DNA from: Auanema rhodensis
Lineage: Eukaryota; Nematoda; Chromadorea; Rhabditida; Rhabditidae
Reading direction: 5' to 3'
DNA length: 64,000 nucleotides
NCBI GenBank assembly: GCA_964057225.1
Contig: OZ059899.1
Span: forward strand, 13,552,001 to 13,616,000
The notes beneath the pieces were generated by a model, which did no database searches, was not told the origin of the DNA, and saw only the letters and a list, made by a program, of their open reading frames with translations. Positions 25,185-37,489 of the stretch are shown here, in pieces. The translations under genes were made by a program, and so were the position numbers. Positions within the stretch are counted from its first letter, which is position 1; every line of letters begins with the position of its first letter.

Positions 25185-26424
25185 ATATAGTGCCATACGA
25201 TGCGCGAAGTTGTTTGCTCATATCCGGTACTTCCTTCTGATTTAGTTAGCTCTACTTTTCTTTTTCGTTTCATCTCAAACAACTACCCGGTTCGGAGTCT
25301 TTGCCTTGCGGCAAAGATAAACATGGTAACTTTTTTTCAATTAGTCTGTGATTTTTTTCAAAAAATTTAACATCAATCTTAGGATGATCTGAAAATTGCC
25401 AATGAGCTGTCATCTATGAACATACAACACCTTTTATCTTTGTAACTGTATCTGTGAATGACAGCACTCTTTAGACTGTGTTAAGCGTCGAGGGCCTGTT
25501 CTGCTCTCTATGTGTACGGAATGGGCGGAAAAAAAGACTCAAAGAGAAAACTTTCGGTGTAGTTACTTAACAACATTTCGGTGTATGATCGTTAAAATAT
25601 ATTATTCACAGCAAAATTGTTTAATTCAATTTTTTTTTTCGAAAGAAAGCAAAACCTATTAGTTGTATAGATATATATATATATATAAATAAAGTTACTC
25701 CGTATACCATACTAGTTCCTTTTATTTTGGTCTGCATACTATATAATCTGTACGAAGTTTATTCTTTTCTAAAGAATGTTGATAATTCATAATCTCTGAG
25801 TAATCAAACTACAAAATTATGCAGCAGTTACGAATTTCAGTTTTTTTTTCGAATTTTGATAGAAATATTAATATTAAATCAGATTTAATGGTCAATGTAC
25901 TGTTAAATACGTGGCGATCAGATATTCGGACAAATTCAAATTTCCGTTTTCACGTGCACTGATGACAATTTTTTTATTTGAAATTTCAATATCTGATCGA
26001 GTGGTTGCATTTTCATAAATTTTTTGAATATTGAGTTTGATATGTACAGATTTCTATTTTATTTTAGTTTGTAACAAACAGAAGATTCATAGAAATTTTA
26101 TTTTTTGATTAATATGAACAGATAATGAAGATCAAAGACATAAAGCTCTAGTAAGGCAACACGTGTGATGAAAATTAAAATAATTTCTAACAATCAATAA
26201 AGAAAAATTAAAATGAAATACAAAGAACATCAGATTGGTATGTAATATTGTAAGTAATGTTGTGAATTTAAAGTAAAACAATGCAATATCTACAGTTATT
26301 ATTAGATTATTATTAATAGTATTATGGCAGAATTTTGGAAAAGGCAAGAAAGATCAAATAGACCGAAGAAGAGTTAAGAGAAGTAAAAGGTAATACGAAG
26401 ATTAGTATGTAGTATGTACAACTT
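25185..26424. other. Intergenic region, no gene seen
   Basis: AT-rich with T and AT runs. It should hold the promoter of the secreted peptide and the 3' UTR of the zinc-finger gene. Confidence 0.5.
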
Positions 26425-27307
<883 letters not shown>

Positions 27308-27412
27308 TGTGAACCTGGAAATAGAAATAACATTAGTGATACTTGTCACGAAGTCACGGTAATAACAGTTTATGAGCAAATTGGAAAGTTCAAACATTCG
27401 GATGAGCAACAT

Positions 27413-27600
27413 GGGAATTATGAGAACGAGCAGACGAAGGTTGTGATAAAGTCTTGGACAACTGATGAGTTTCTGTCATCATATGAGAACAATGTTCACC
27501 AGATGCCGACGACGACATCTTTACAGCCTCTTGCCCCTCCTTAGATACTTGTAGATTTAGAGACACAACAACAGAAGGTTAATGAATAAACGGATACGTT
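27413..27600 (-). CDS. Possible upstream exon of the zinc-finger gene
   Basis: A minus-strand frame contains NLQVSKEGQEAVKMSSSASG and MTETHQLSKTLSQPSSARSH, then HVAHPNV before a stop. It is Ser/His-rich like other Snail-family linkers. I could not find splice sites that join it in phase to exon 1, so it may be 5' UTR sequence. Confidence 0.25.
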
Positions 27601-29795
27601 GGCGGAAGTGAGTTCAGCTCTAAGGAAGTACAGGGAAAACTTGATCGAAAAGGAATTTTGGCTCATCTGTTCTATTTGCGACTCCAACATTCAACTACTT
27701 CAACACTTTCTAGGACTGATAAGAATAAGTTAATGAATAAGGTAACTAGATGTGATCGCAGCTTAAGTTGAGCTTGAGCGGATAAGTTGGACATATACTG
27801 ACCAGAAGTTTGAGAAAAAAAGATTTTGAGGGAAAGAGGGATTAATGTAGTATAGGTGAGAAAACTATTAAGATTTCATAAAACCAAATGGTAATAAGCT
27901 GTGTCGTGTGTATCACATTGAACAAACTCATTAGTACTTTCTGAACATTACAATCCAGAATGTATCCAAACGATGTATCTGATGATGATGATGATGATGT
28001 TCTGAATAGAATAAAGTCTGGCATCTGGAGGAAATTAGACAATTCACGACTCATTACCGTATACTTGCAGAGTTAGAATCTCAGTCTTATCTTAGCTTTT
28101 CAATAGTTTATGACAACATGAATTTGTAGAGAAATTGAGAACAAAAAAAAGAAACAACTAAACTAAAATGAAGAAATGGGCTGGAAAAATGTGCTGGACA
28201 GTTCTGTATGGCCATACTAAATTGTTTTTTTTTTGTTGAAAGAAAACTGTCGAGCAGTGAATATTTAGGAAAATAAATGAGACTAACAATTGTATTTGAT
28301 GAAAAAAGTGTGAATGTGCTTAGTTTTTTTCCGATTACCTCGCGGCTCGAAACCGAAAAGAGCTGGAAAGTAGTTAATGGCTATGGAAGATGAAATGTGA
28401 CATGTTTGAAGAACACATGTGTATTCAATCCAATTTTTGCTGTTTTGAAAATTAAAAAAAAGAAAAGAAAAGAAAAGAAAGGCAAATGACAGAAATAGAA
28501 GTAGTTAGATTGGGATTGGGATTGGGATTGAGATTGCGAGATGAAATGGTTGATGCTGATTTTGCTGTATTTTTTTTTTTGGAGCAAAAGACACGCATTT
28601 AATAATAAAAACTGAATGAAACCTTATTAACCACATCATAGCAACAGCTTATTACAGTAGAAGAGTGTTTGATGAAAGGGGTAAGATGAAGAAAAATAAA
28701 AAGCTAATGAAGAAAGATATGTGTAGCGTGGAGAGATTTAGCAGAAAAACAGGAATATAAGATGTTTTGTTGCCATAATAGGTGTATTATGAAGACTGAT
28801 ATCCAGATAAATGACTAAGAGCACTTGCGGCACATGTCAGACACCACCCACCGGAACCTCCTTCTCCACCCCTTCTCGTCATCGAGGGGCGGAGTTAGAG
28901 CAGGATAAGGGTGAAGAAATTAAGAAAAATAGAAAGATTATTTTCAAAAATAAGTAACTTTAAGCGATAATTCGAATAAACTAATTAAAAGATTGATTTT
29001 AAAGAACAAAATAAATCAATGACAATGTCTTCTGACGCTAGGAAATGATTTAAGAATTCTTGATAAGAGTTATACTTTCCACACACTGTCATTAATGGCT
29101 CCAAATTATAAAAGAAGAAGTCCAATCAACATAATAATAATAATAAATTAGAAAAAAAATTTACTTCTATCTTATCTGGTTCAATTAATTTTTGCTTCAT
29201 GTGCCCGAAAAAAACTACTGTCAGTTAAGTCTTTGGCGGAGGAGCACGGAATAAAGAACTTGAACTTGATAAGATAATATGGAAAACCTTTCGGAATGAA
29301 AGATGGCTGATGAGTAAAATGAGAATTATGAACTTTCAGTAGTTCAGTAGCGGCTAGATGAAAGGATTCAACCGATTAATCAGCCTGATTTCATTTGAAG
29401 TGTGAGAATATGAGGAAGTGTCTATAAGATAATAAGTCAAGAAAATAATAATTATAACGTTAACTTCCTATAATTTTGAAATCGAAATCATAGGAAAAAC
29501 TCGAAGCAAACTCGAAAAAAATAAAAATAATGGTAGATGTATGCTGATAAGTAGAACTGATAATAAGGATGATGTGATGGGTATCACAAGTTGTTCAAGC
29601 TTCATTGCTAAAAGGAAGAAAAAGGGCAAAATGAGTAAGAAAGAAGCTAATTTACAATGTTTATTTTCACACTTTAACAACTTTTTAAATACCTGAGGTT
29701 ATGATGAAAAGGTTATAGTGCTAACATGCATGGCTTAGGCTACAGTCAGACAAGTTTACAGTATTATGAACATGGTTGGAAAAAGTTTGAGAAGC
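27601..29795. other. Intergenic region, no gene seen
   Basis: A/G-rich on + with short repeats, including four ATTGGG units (28,508-28,531) and an AAAAG run (28,455-28,480). Presumed regulatory DNA of the zinc-finger gene. Confidence 0.45.
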
Positions 29796-30174
29796 CTAAC
29801 ACGCCATCATATAGTTCACAAAACCACAAAAAATCTTTTTAGTTAGAACTTGACAAGTTTCAACATTGTTATCTTTTTCATATACATTATTTCCTAATAA
29901 AGTAAAATAGATAAGAACATCTGAATAGGTAAGATTTCCGACTAAAGGGCACAGAAAATGAGAAAACAACGAAAAAAAAACAAAAAAAATAAAAAAACAT
30001 ATATGATATACTAGTATAATATGTAATATGTAATAAAAAACATTTACCAAAAGGTCAAATATATGTAGTTCAGAAGTAGATTGATTGGAATATCTTCTAT
30101 ATTTCAGAGGAAGCAACGTTTTGATGGGGTGGAACCTTCTTTCTGTACCTTCTTCATCTTCTTCATTTTCGGCT

Positions 30175-30208
<34 letters not shown>

Positions 30209-33200
30209 AATCTCTCTCTCAATCTCTCTCTCTCTCTCTCTCTCTGTTTCTCTTTCTCGTAGATAACCATGTTTCAGATGTTTTTATTTGTAAAATCGTC
30301 CGTTTTTTTTTCTGTTTCAACCCGCTCCATGAAATAAATAATCTTTTCTCTATTTAATACCATCTATTTATATATTTATACATATGTGTATAATTTTTTT
30401 TTGTTAATTAAACAAGAAAAAACTCGTAAGATACATATTATTCGTTGTCTTCTTTGTCGGTACTTCATTATTTCTTTTTTTTTTAGTTTCAAATCACCAC
30501 AAATCAATACTAAGTTTGTGAAAACTTCACTATTTTTAGTATTATTTATTGAATTTTTCCTTATTATTCTTCATAACAACGCATAACTTTTATATATTGT
30601 AATTATCACATAAATAACAATTTTTCGAATATTTCTCACTTCCTTGTATATGGAAAAGGTCAACATTATGTCTCCCAACTTGTCCTTAACCGGCTTTTCC
30701 ATTAGCAGTTTCAAAAAAACCATTCAAACTCATATTGCTGTCTCCTTTTCCCTGTTCATCTGAATGTATTAAGAAGCCGGAAGAAACAGATAAATATTCT
30801 AAAGATTTCGATTAAAAAAAAACAAAAAGAAAGTGACAAAAGAATCGATTAGAGAGTGAACGAGATAAAGTCGGCGATTTAAACAAAGTTTTACGATACC
30901 TTCATCACCATTCGTCTAATCATGCATTTTGCTGTTTTGCAGATCAAGTCGCTTCATCTGTCATTTTTTAATATTTTCTCGTGAATATCTCTTGCAGCAT
31001 AGATGTATAAAGGTTTCTATCAGCTGCCAAGCTTATGTGGATTACTTCGTTTACCGCCTAGTAGTCTGCTTCTTCCGTTTATCGCTGTCGACATCATTAG
31101 TTGCTGCTAGTGAACATCCAGACGCTTCGTCCGTTTTGTCCTTTTTTTTTGAAAGAACTTTGGAACATTGGACACACACACTATACACATATGTATACAC
31201 ACCTGTTCTCTTTTAAGGAAAACTGATGAAAAAGGAAATCAAAGCATAGTGAGACCGGACTCTCGATAAGTTTCTCTTTCAATCGTCTGATGTTGATCAT
31301 TTCTCTTAACTCTCTCTTTCTCTTTCTCTCTCTCTCTCTCTCCCTCTCTCTCTCCCTGTACCCCTCTCTCTTTTAAGATTTATGAGAATAAATTTAAAGA
31401 AAAACGAATAAATGAGAATGATTATAAGCTTATATGAAGAAATTTTTATCGAAATTGTGATAGAATAACCACTCTAATGCATTTGATAATCTTCTAACAA
31501 CTGCCAATTTTATAATTTGAAGAACAATACTGTTACTCAACAACTTTACCTATTGTAAAATCATATTATATATTGTGTCTTTTACTTAAAAGAAGATAAT
31601 AAAGATATTTCTAACTTACCGCTTTCTCTTTGAACTAAGCTATCCCGACATAGTAACTGTAAATAGAACTCTAAACGACCAGATGTCCATTTGACAACCA
31701 GCATATTCGTTAAAAGAGACTGTAAAAGCTTCCTTGCGTAAACATGTTGTTTTTTCATTGAAAATTTAAATAATGGACTAGCATTCTGGAAAAAAATTTT
31801 TTTTCCAAGAGCCAAACAACTGAATTTGCTCTTTCATAAACTTGACCTTTGATTTGAGCTTACAGAATTGTTCATTTCTGCAGCAGAATGATGTGCTCGA
31901 CAGACAAAAGGTGACAGAATTAGATAAGAAGATATTAATTCAAATAATTTCTAAAATAGAATCTGTAGCATACAGTATCTATATGTGGATCAGGGATTAA
32001 CATGTACAACAGACAGATAGTCAATCAATTTGTCAATTTTTATTTATTCAAATAACAGTTTTATGTAAAAAGAGATAGACAGGAAGAGGATTAACAAGTC
32101 TATATAAACATAAAGAATGAATAGTATAAGATAATTTGTTTTTAAAAGAAATCAAAGAAATTTGGACACAGCTGTTATGGAATTACATAAGAATCTTATA
32201 AGTAAGGACATGAGCGGCTGTTTCTTTTATTTGTTTATTTGTTTATCTACTTATAACTTATATAATACATATAGTTAGTTACTTTATTAACTATATATGT
32301 ATAATTTAATTTTAAAAAATTTATAATATATAAGAAAATTAGTTAATGAACATATAAAATTTGATATAAATATGAAAAAACCTGTCATGTTACACAAATT
32401 TAAAACTTTTATTTCAACTTTATTTACTTTACTTACAGATTTCTCATTTTTTTCTTCGTTTTATTGCCAAATTTGACATTTTCTCTATTTTTTTGTCATT
32501 TAACTTCCAACTTATGCATTCATGTACATGTCTTATACGTGAACTTTCACGTAAAATGCACACATGATGTACGTGAACTTTCACGTCGCATAACTCTTTG
32601 ATCTACTGTAACTCATGTTTATAACCTTGGAACTTTAGAAAAACTTGAATAAAACCCTTCCGACTATCATCATATCATATGTGTTTCCGTTGAACAGATG
32701 ATGAGTCCTTCTAAGTACATCCGGTCACATAGCCTGTAGCATATTCGGCTTTCAAGTTTATTGAAACGAATGAAGCTGATGGCAAACCTGTAATGGCCAT
32801 TGTAAACTTACCTTTAGCTTATTCCACATTCTCTTTACCTTTTTTACTATATCATATAGTATATTCGTTTATATCTACTTCATAGTAATACCGCTATGTG
32901 CTCATAGCAATCTTTTTCTTTCCTTCCTCTTGTAGCATTCATTATCATGCTAAAGCTAAATTTGAAGCTTGCAGCTTGAATAAAGGAATACAACCGGATT
33001 CATTTCTTATTCTAATCATTGGATTTATCAGTAAAGTGATATGATCAGTATAAACCTTGGTAATTTTCCTGCAGACTTACATGTATATCGGATAGCTTCC
33101 ATTCTTTCCAACTGCACTATCCACTGAAATGGCGCAGTTTTATACATAAAGGACTTGTATGCCTATACTTGTCTTACATCCTAATTGGAGATTTCATCGA

Positions 33201-33758
33201 TATGTGATGCCAACGCATGCTTGAGTTTCTTTACTTCATCGAAGTATCTAAGTTCAGAAACTTCCTAATGTCTTTGAAACTATGTCACAATTCTCAATCT
33301 CTGTTTTACAGATGCAACAGCAATGATGTGATAATAGTTGAATGCAACTGAGTTGGATAGTTCGGATAAGATGAGTTCAACAAGATTGTTCAGGGATAAA
33401 CTTTCTTCAGCTTTGCGTAGTTGTTTATGAGAGGTATAATCGGTTACAACCTTACGAATCATACCTTCTAAACATTTGAAATCACTGTCCAAGTTGTTCA
33501 TTTTCATATAGCCAAGAGGAGCATTTGGAAATTTCAATTGAAACATAGGCAAAATAAATACAATGCAGGCTTTAAAGTACTCCAAAAAATATATTTTTTC
33601 TAATTCCTCTTCGAAAAATGCTGAACTTGAAGAAGCATCAAGGAGAGGTATAGTATAATATGTCTTTGTTGATTGTAAGTTAAACAACCAGATAGCTTCA
33701 GTTGTTATTTCATTTTTAAAATATATTTTTATATCTTCGTATATAACATTAAAAATGG
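29796..33758 (-). CDS. Exon chain of an unidentified protein (5' end not found)
   Basis: Minus strand. Exons: 33,758-33,310 (149 codons, IFNVIYEDIKIYFKNEITTE ... NNLVELILSELSNSVAFNYY, ending AVAS at GTAAAA); 33,123-33,081 (WIVQLERMEAIRYT); 32,787-32,719 inside the duplicated segment (LPSASFVSINLKAEYATGYV); 31,950-31,864 (KLFELISSYLILSPFVCRAH); 31,785-31,620 (KKQHVYARKLLQSLLTNMLV); about 30,180-30,048 (EEDEEGTERRFHPIKTLLPL); and a terminal frame 29,942-29,796 (GNLTYSDVLIYFTLLGNNVY, stop at 29,796). The first three join in phase; the 32.7-31.95 kb link and the last link do not with the sites I see, so exons are missing or the gene is damaged. The protein is helical and soluble. I do not recognise it. 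The lack of a start codon next to the transposon island suggests possible 5' truncation. Confidence 0.5.
30174..30262. repeat. (CT)n microsatellite
   Basis: Interrupted CT run on +. On - its edge is in frame with the acidic exon and would code for Arg-Glu repeats. Confidence 0.85.
31048..31200 (-). CDS. Coding-like minus-strand frame, uncertain
   Basis: The frame KKKDKTDEASGCSLAATNDV then DSDKRKKQTTRR ends at a GTAAAC donor-like site. It lies between exons of the unidentified gene and could be one of its missing exons. No clear acceptor was found. Confidence 0.2.
31309..31372. repeat. (CT)n microsatellite
   Basis: CTCTCT run with C and T interruptions. Confidence 0.85.
32089..32909 (+). repeat. 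821 bp direct duplication, copy 1
   Basis: Matches 36,178-36,998 in the same orientation and with the same length. I noticed only two substitutions (AAAAGAAATC versus AAAGGAAATC, and CTTTTTTACT versus CTTCTTTACT). Copy 1 contains the exon 32,719-32,787 of the unidentified gene. Confidence 0.95.
32538..32586. promoter_or_regulatory. Pair of ACGTGAA-CT-TTCACGT inverted repeats
   Basis: ACGTGAACTTTCACGT occurs twice (32,538 and 32,571), each a 7 bp inverted repeat with a 2 bp centre. The pair recurs in copy 2 of the duplication (near 36,627 and 36,660). It resembles a dimeric transcription-factor site; no factor is assigned. Confidence 0.4.
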
Positions 33759-33990
33759 CTTTTGACGTGTATTACTTAAATTAATCAATAATCTTTTTGA
33801 AAAAATCAATATTAAATGAAAGAATTATAATAAAATCTTGTCTTATTAAGGATATCATCATAAGAATCATGAACATTAGCAGACAAACAAGTGATCATAT
33901 GCATGTGTTCATAGAATTGTAGTTTCATCTACAGCCTGATGATCTTTCCTAGCTATTTCACCATCATATACTCCATATTGACTATACATA

Positions 33991-34691
33991 CAGTCATGTG
34001 CGATGAAAGTCGGACACCCCTATGTTAGAGGCCCCAGAAAACCCCTTCAAACTACAAAAAAAATTTTTTTTTAATTTCAAAAATTTTGCGAGTTCATATA
34101 GTATATAGTCAGAAAAAAAATATATGTTAATATAATGAAAACTGATTTTAATATTATTTCCTAAATTTATAAGGAAAAATAGTGTTTTTTGACTAATTTG
34201 AATAATTCATCTTAATATAACAAAATTTGAGATTAGGAAAGAAGTTAATTCATTAGAAATATTTTAAAATGATTCTAAACACAGAGCTCGATCAATAACC
34301 ACGTTTTTCCTATGGCATAGCTTCAAACAAGTAAGCTTCATCATCTGAATCTTACTGAATATCTATGAAGAGAACTTGGTTGACGTACAACCAAATTCTC
34401 CCGTTTAAAAGAAAAATTGATGTTTAGGGTACTCCTAATATTCTATCAAAAAATTATTTCTGAAATCTTGATGAAACTTCTGAAATTCAAGAAAGAAGAC
34501 TTCAAGCAGTTTATGAAAATTTCGGAGACTTCAGAAAATACTTTTAAACATGATTTTTAAAACTTTAAAGATTTTTTCTGAATCCATTATCGTTTTTTAA
34601 CTTCAAAAATATTTTTTTCTGAATTTTTGTAGTTTGTCTGAGAAGGTATAAGGGATTCTAGTGGGTGTGCAACCTTCATCGCACAGGACTG
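33991..34691. mobile_element. 701 bp MITE-like element with Tc/mariner-type termini
   Basis: It begins CAGTCATGTGCGATGAA and ends with the inverse of CAGTCCTGTGCGATGAA, flanked by TA on both sides. The interior is AT-rich with no transposase. CAGT ends and a TA target are the hallmarks of Tc1/mariner-type elements. Confidence 0.8.
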
Positions 34692-34872
34692 TATGTATTT
34701 ATCATAAGTTTTGAACAAAACTCATATGTTAGCTTTTTCTTTCTCTTTCAGTTCTCTTCCTTACTTTGACCAAAAACAAGAAAGGATTCATACAACATTT
34801 TTCTCAGTAAAAAGTTTATTACTTTGTATTTATGAATAAATATTGATCCAAAATCATCTAATTGAATTTAAA

Positions 34873-35079
34873 TTAACTATTACTACTTCTCTTCTCTGAT
34901 AATATCTTGTCTGGTAAAGTGTCTCGCATGAAGATACCTCTAAAATACTTGATTTCCAATACTTCGACTAAAGCAATGAGATCTAGATTTGTTAGCGCAG
35001 GCAGATCTTTCTCTAGCTTCACCATTTTTGAAAATTGTTTAAAAGGACACATTTTCGAAGAGTTAGGACACAAAATCAA
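34873..35079 (-). pseudogene. Relic of Polinton-type cysteine protease, N-terminal part
   Basis: Minus strand. After MVKLEKDLPALTNLDLIALV comes EVLEIKYFRGIFMRDTLP. The block F-R-G-hydrophobic-F-x-R-D-x-L-P is typical of the N-terminal part of adenovirus-like proteases of Polinton/Maverick elements, upstream of the His box. The frame then degenerates and stops; His and Cys boxes are absent. The ~130 bp upstream flank (to 35,165) is homologous to the left end of the 20.4 kb cassette. It is inactive. Confidence 0.6.
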
Positions 35080-35165
35080 TGAAAATGAGCCTTAAAATTG
35101 CTCAAAAATGAGAAAATTGAAGATGGGTGAAAAGGTGCGCTAGAACAGCAAAATACATATTATTA
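35010..35165 (-). repeat. Terminal segment shared with the 20.4 kb cassette
   Basis: Read on minus from 35,165: TATGTATTTTGCTGTTCTAG then CGCACCTTTTCACCCATC and further similar sequence, parallel to + strand 20,446-20,590 with scattered substitutions. It marks an element terminus next to a protease gene. Confidence 0.8.
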
Positions 35166-35178
35166 GTTAAGATTTCCG

Positions 35179-35281
35179 TTCTGATTTTCATGTATTGCTA
35201 AGTTACTTTATTCAATGTTTACAGGTTTTTCTTACTAAATCATGAATTTATTCTATATTTCTTCTATATTTGTATTATCTA
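35179..35281 (+). repeat. 103 bp duplication, copy A
   Basis: Appears identical to 37,284-37,386. Copy A ends exactly at the TA where the small MITE (35,282) begins. Confidence 0.9.
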
Positions 35282-35476
35282 CAGTCCTGTGCGATGGAGG
35301 TTGCACACCCACTAGAATACCTTATAGCTTCTCAGACAAACTACAAAAATTCAGAAAAAAATATTTTTGAAGTTAAAAAACGATAATGGATTCAGAAAAA
35401 ATCTTTAAAGTTTTAAAAATCATGTTTTTCTAGGGCCTCTAACATAGGGGTGTGCAACCATCATCACACAGGACTG
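35282..35476. mobile_element. 195 bp MITE, deletion derivative of the 701 bp element
   Basis: Begins CAGTCCTGTGCGATGGAGG and ends with the inverse of CAGTCCTGTGTGATGATGG, flanked by TA. Its interior matches the right end of the 701 bp element inverted, plus the GGCCTCTAACATAGGGGTG end block of the left side. Confidence 0.85.
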
Positions 35477-35589
35477 TAACAGAGAACAATAAAAGAGACA
35501 ATTTCAACATATTTGATGAGATTAGAAAAAGTGGTGTGAGCCTTACCCAGATTTGAAAAAGTAATCTTTTATAAGGAAAAAATAACAAT

Positions 35590-36068
35590 GGTTAAAGAAT
35601 CGGTTCAACTTTGTAAAGAAGTTCGTATAATTAATAAAAGTAGAAAATTATTATTAACTAATGATCAAATAACAAAAATGAATTTAGCAGAAAGCTGAGA
35701 CAATTCATACTGAAGTATTCTACCAATGATACAGAAGATAAAGATAATAATGTGTCCAAAAAAACTGTTTACAGGAATAAAAATATATTGTCAATCAAAC
35801 ATTTTTCACATAATCGAAACTAATGGTCTTCCTTTTTTACAATACTTTTGTAAGAAAGAATCTTACTTCTTTTCTGAAAAAGAAGGAAAATCTAGTATTG
35901 AATGATATCTTCAAAGATTTTGATGGCAACATGATGTTTTATTTGGAGTGTCAGAAATTGATTAAAACTGGTGGTGATAGTAATAAATATGATTGTACAT
36001 CATTTGACTTTGATGACTTTTATTTCAACATTTCCGTGATTGAAGTTGCTTTAGAAGATTTTGTTTAA
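35590..36068 (+). pseudogene. Degenerate coding relic, unidentified
   Basis: Two open stretches on + (MVKESVQLCKEVRIINKSRK at 35,590; then KKKENLVLNDIFKDFDGNMM and CTSFDFDDFYFNISVIEVAL at 35,823-36,068) separated by stops. Asp/Asn/Lys-rich, in the mobile-element island; probably remains of an element gene. Confidence 0.3.
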
Positions 36069-36177
36069 TTAGAAAATAATAATAATGATAAATGTCTGAA
36101 AGAATTTGAATATCTTTATGGTTTCATAAATTAAAACACAACAACGGTAAACACACATGTAGGTTATAAATTAAGAA

Positions 36178-36998
36178 GATTAACAAGTCTATATAAACAT
36201 AAAGAATGAATAGTATAAGATAATTTGTTTTTAAAGGAAATCAAAGAAATTTGGACACAGCTGTTATGGAATTACATAAGAATCTTATAAGTAAGGACAT
36301 GAGCGGCTGTTTCTTTTATTTGTTTATTTGTTTATCTACTTATAACTTATATAATACATATAGTTAGTTACTTTATTAACTATATATGTATAATTTAATT
36401 TTAAAAAATTTATAATATATAAGAAAATTAGTTAATGAACATATAAAATTTGATATAAATATGAAAAAACCTGTCATGTTACACAAATTTAAAACTTTTA
36501 TTTCAACTTTATTTACTTTACTTACAGATTTCTCATTTTTTTCTTCGTTTTATTGCCAAATTTGACATTTTCTCTATTTTTTTGTCATTTAACTTCCAAC
36601 TTATGCATTCATGTACATGTCTTATACGTGAACTTTCACGTAAAATGCACACATGATGTACGTGAACTTTCACGTCGCATAACTCTTTGATCTACTGTAA
36701 CTCATGTTTATAACCTTGGAACTTTAGAAAAACTTGAATAAAACCCTTCCGACTATCATCATATCATATGTGTTTCCGTTGAACAGATGATGAGTCCTTC
36801 TAAGTACATCCGGTCACATAGCCTGTAGCATATTCGGCTTTCAAGTTTATTGAAACGAATGAAGCTGATGGCAAACCTGTAATGGCCATTGTAAACTTAC
36901 CTTTAGCTTATTCCACATTCTCTTTACCTTCTTTACTATATCATATAGTATATTCGTTTATATCTACTTCATAGTAATACCGCTATGTGCTCATAGCA
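36178..36998 (+). repeat. 821 bp direct duplication, copy 2
   Basis: Near-identical to copy 1, 4,089 bp away. The same exon-like sequence is present, but the flanking exons of the chain are not, so this copy is a likely orphan or, alternatively, the donor. Confidence 0.95.
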
Positions 36999-37283
36999 TG
37001 ATATGAAACTTACAAAAGATATATGGATGAAGTTTCATACATATGTATTGATAAAAGGGGGATGTTCTGTTCATTCTGTGAAACGTATTTTATGCTCACA
37101 AAATTTTATTTTGTTTGAAATATCAATGAATGAAAGAGACAAAAGAACTTGAAGAAAACTATAAATTATCTCAAATCTACCGTCAGCTGTCCTATGATGT
37201 GTTTGTGTCTATGTTCATCACTCACACGATTTTCACCTTGATGCTCCAGAATCAGAAAGTTACGATTTCCATTGTGTTTTTCA

Positions 37284-37386
37284 TTCTGATTTTCATGTAT
37301 TGCTAAGTTACTTTATTCAATGTTTACAGGTTTTTCTTACTAAATCATGAATTTATTCTATATTTCTTCTATATTTGTATTATCTA
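37284..37386 (+). repeat. 103 bp duplication, copy B
   Basis: Lies just upstream of the three-finger-like gene and lacks the MITE. Confidence 0.9.
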
Positions 37387-37489
37387 TATTTACTGAAATT
37401 AATGGATTAACTTGTTATAATGTGAGTTGTTTAGTATCATCTAAACTTTGCAACTTCAACATGAATCATTGTGTTTATTATGTTTTTAG

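Noticed and set aside
28508-28531. Four ATTGGG units as a possible telomere-like tract
   Set aside because: The nematode telomere repeat is TTAGGC; this short run is an ordinary microsatellite.
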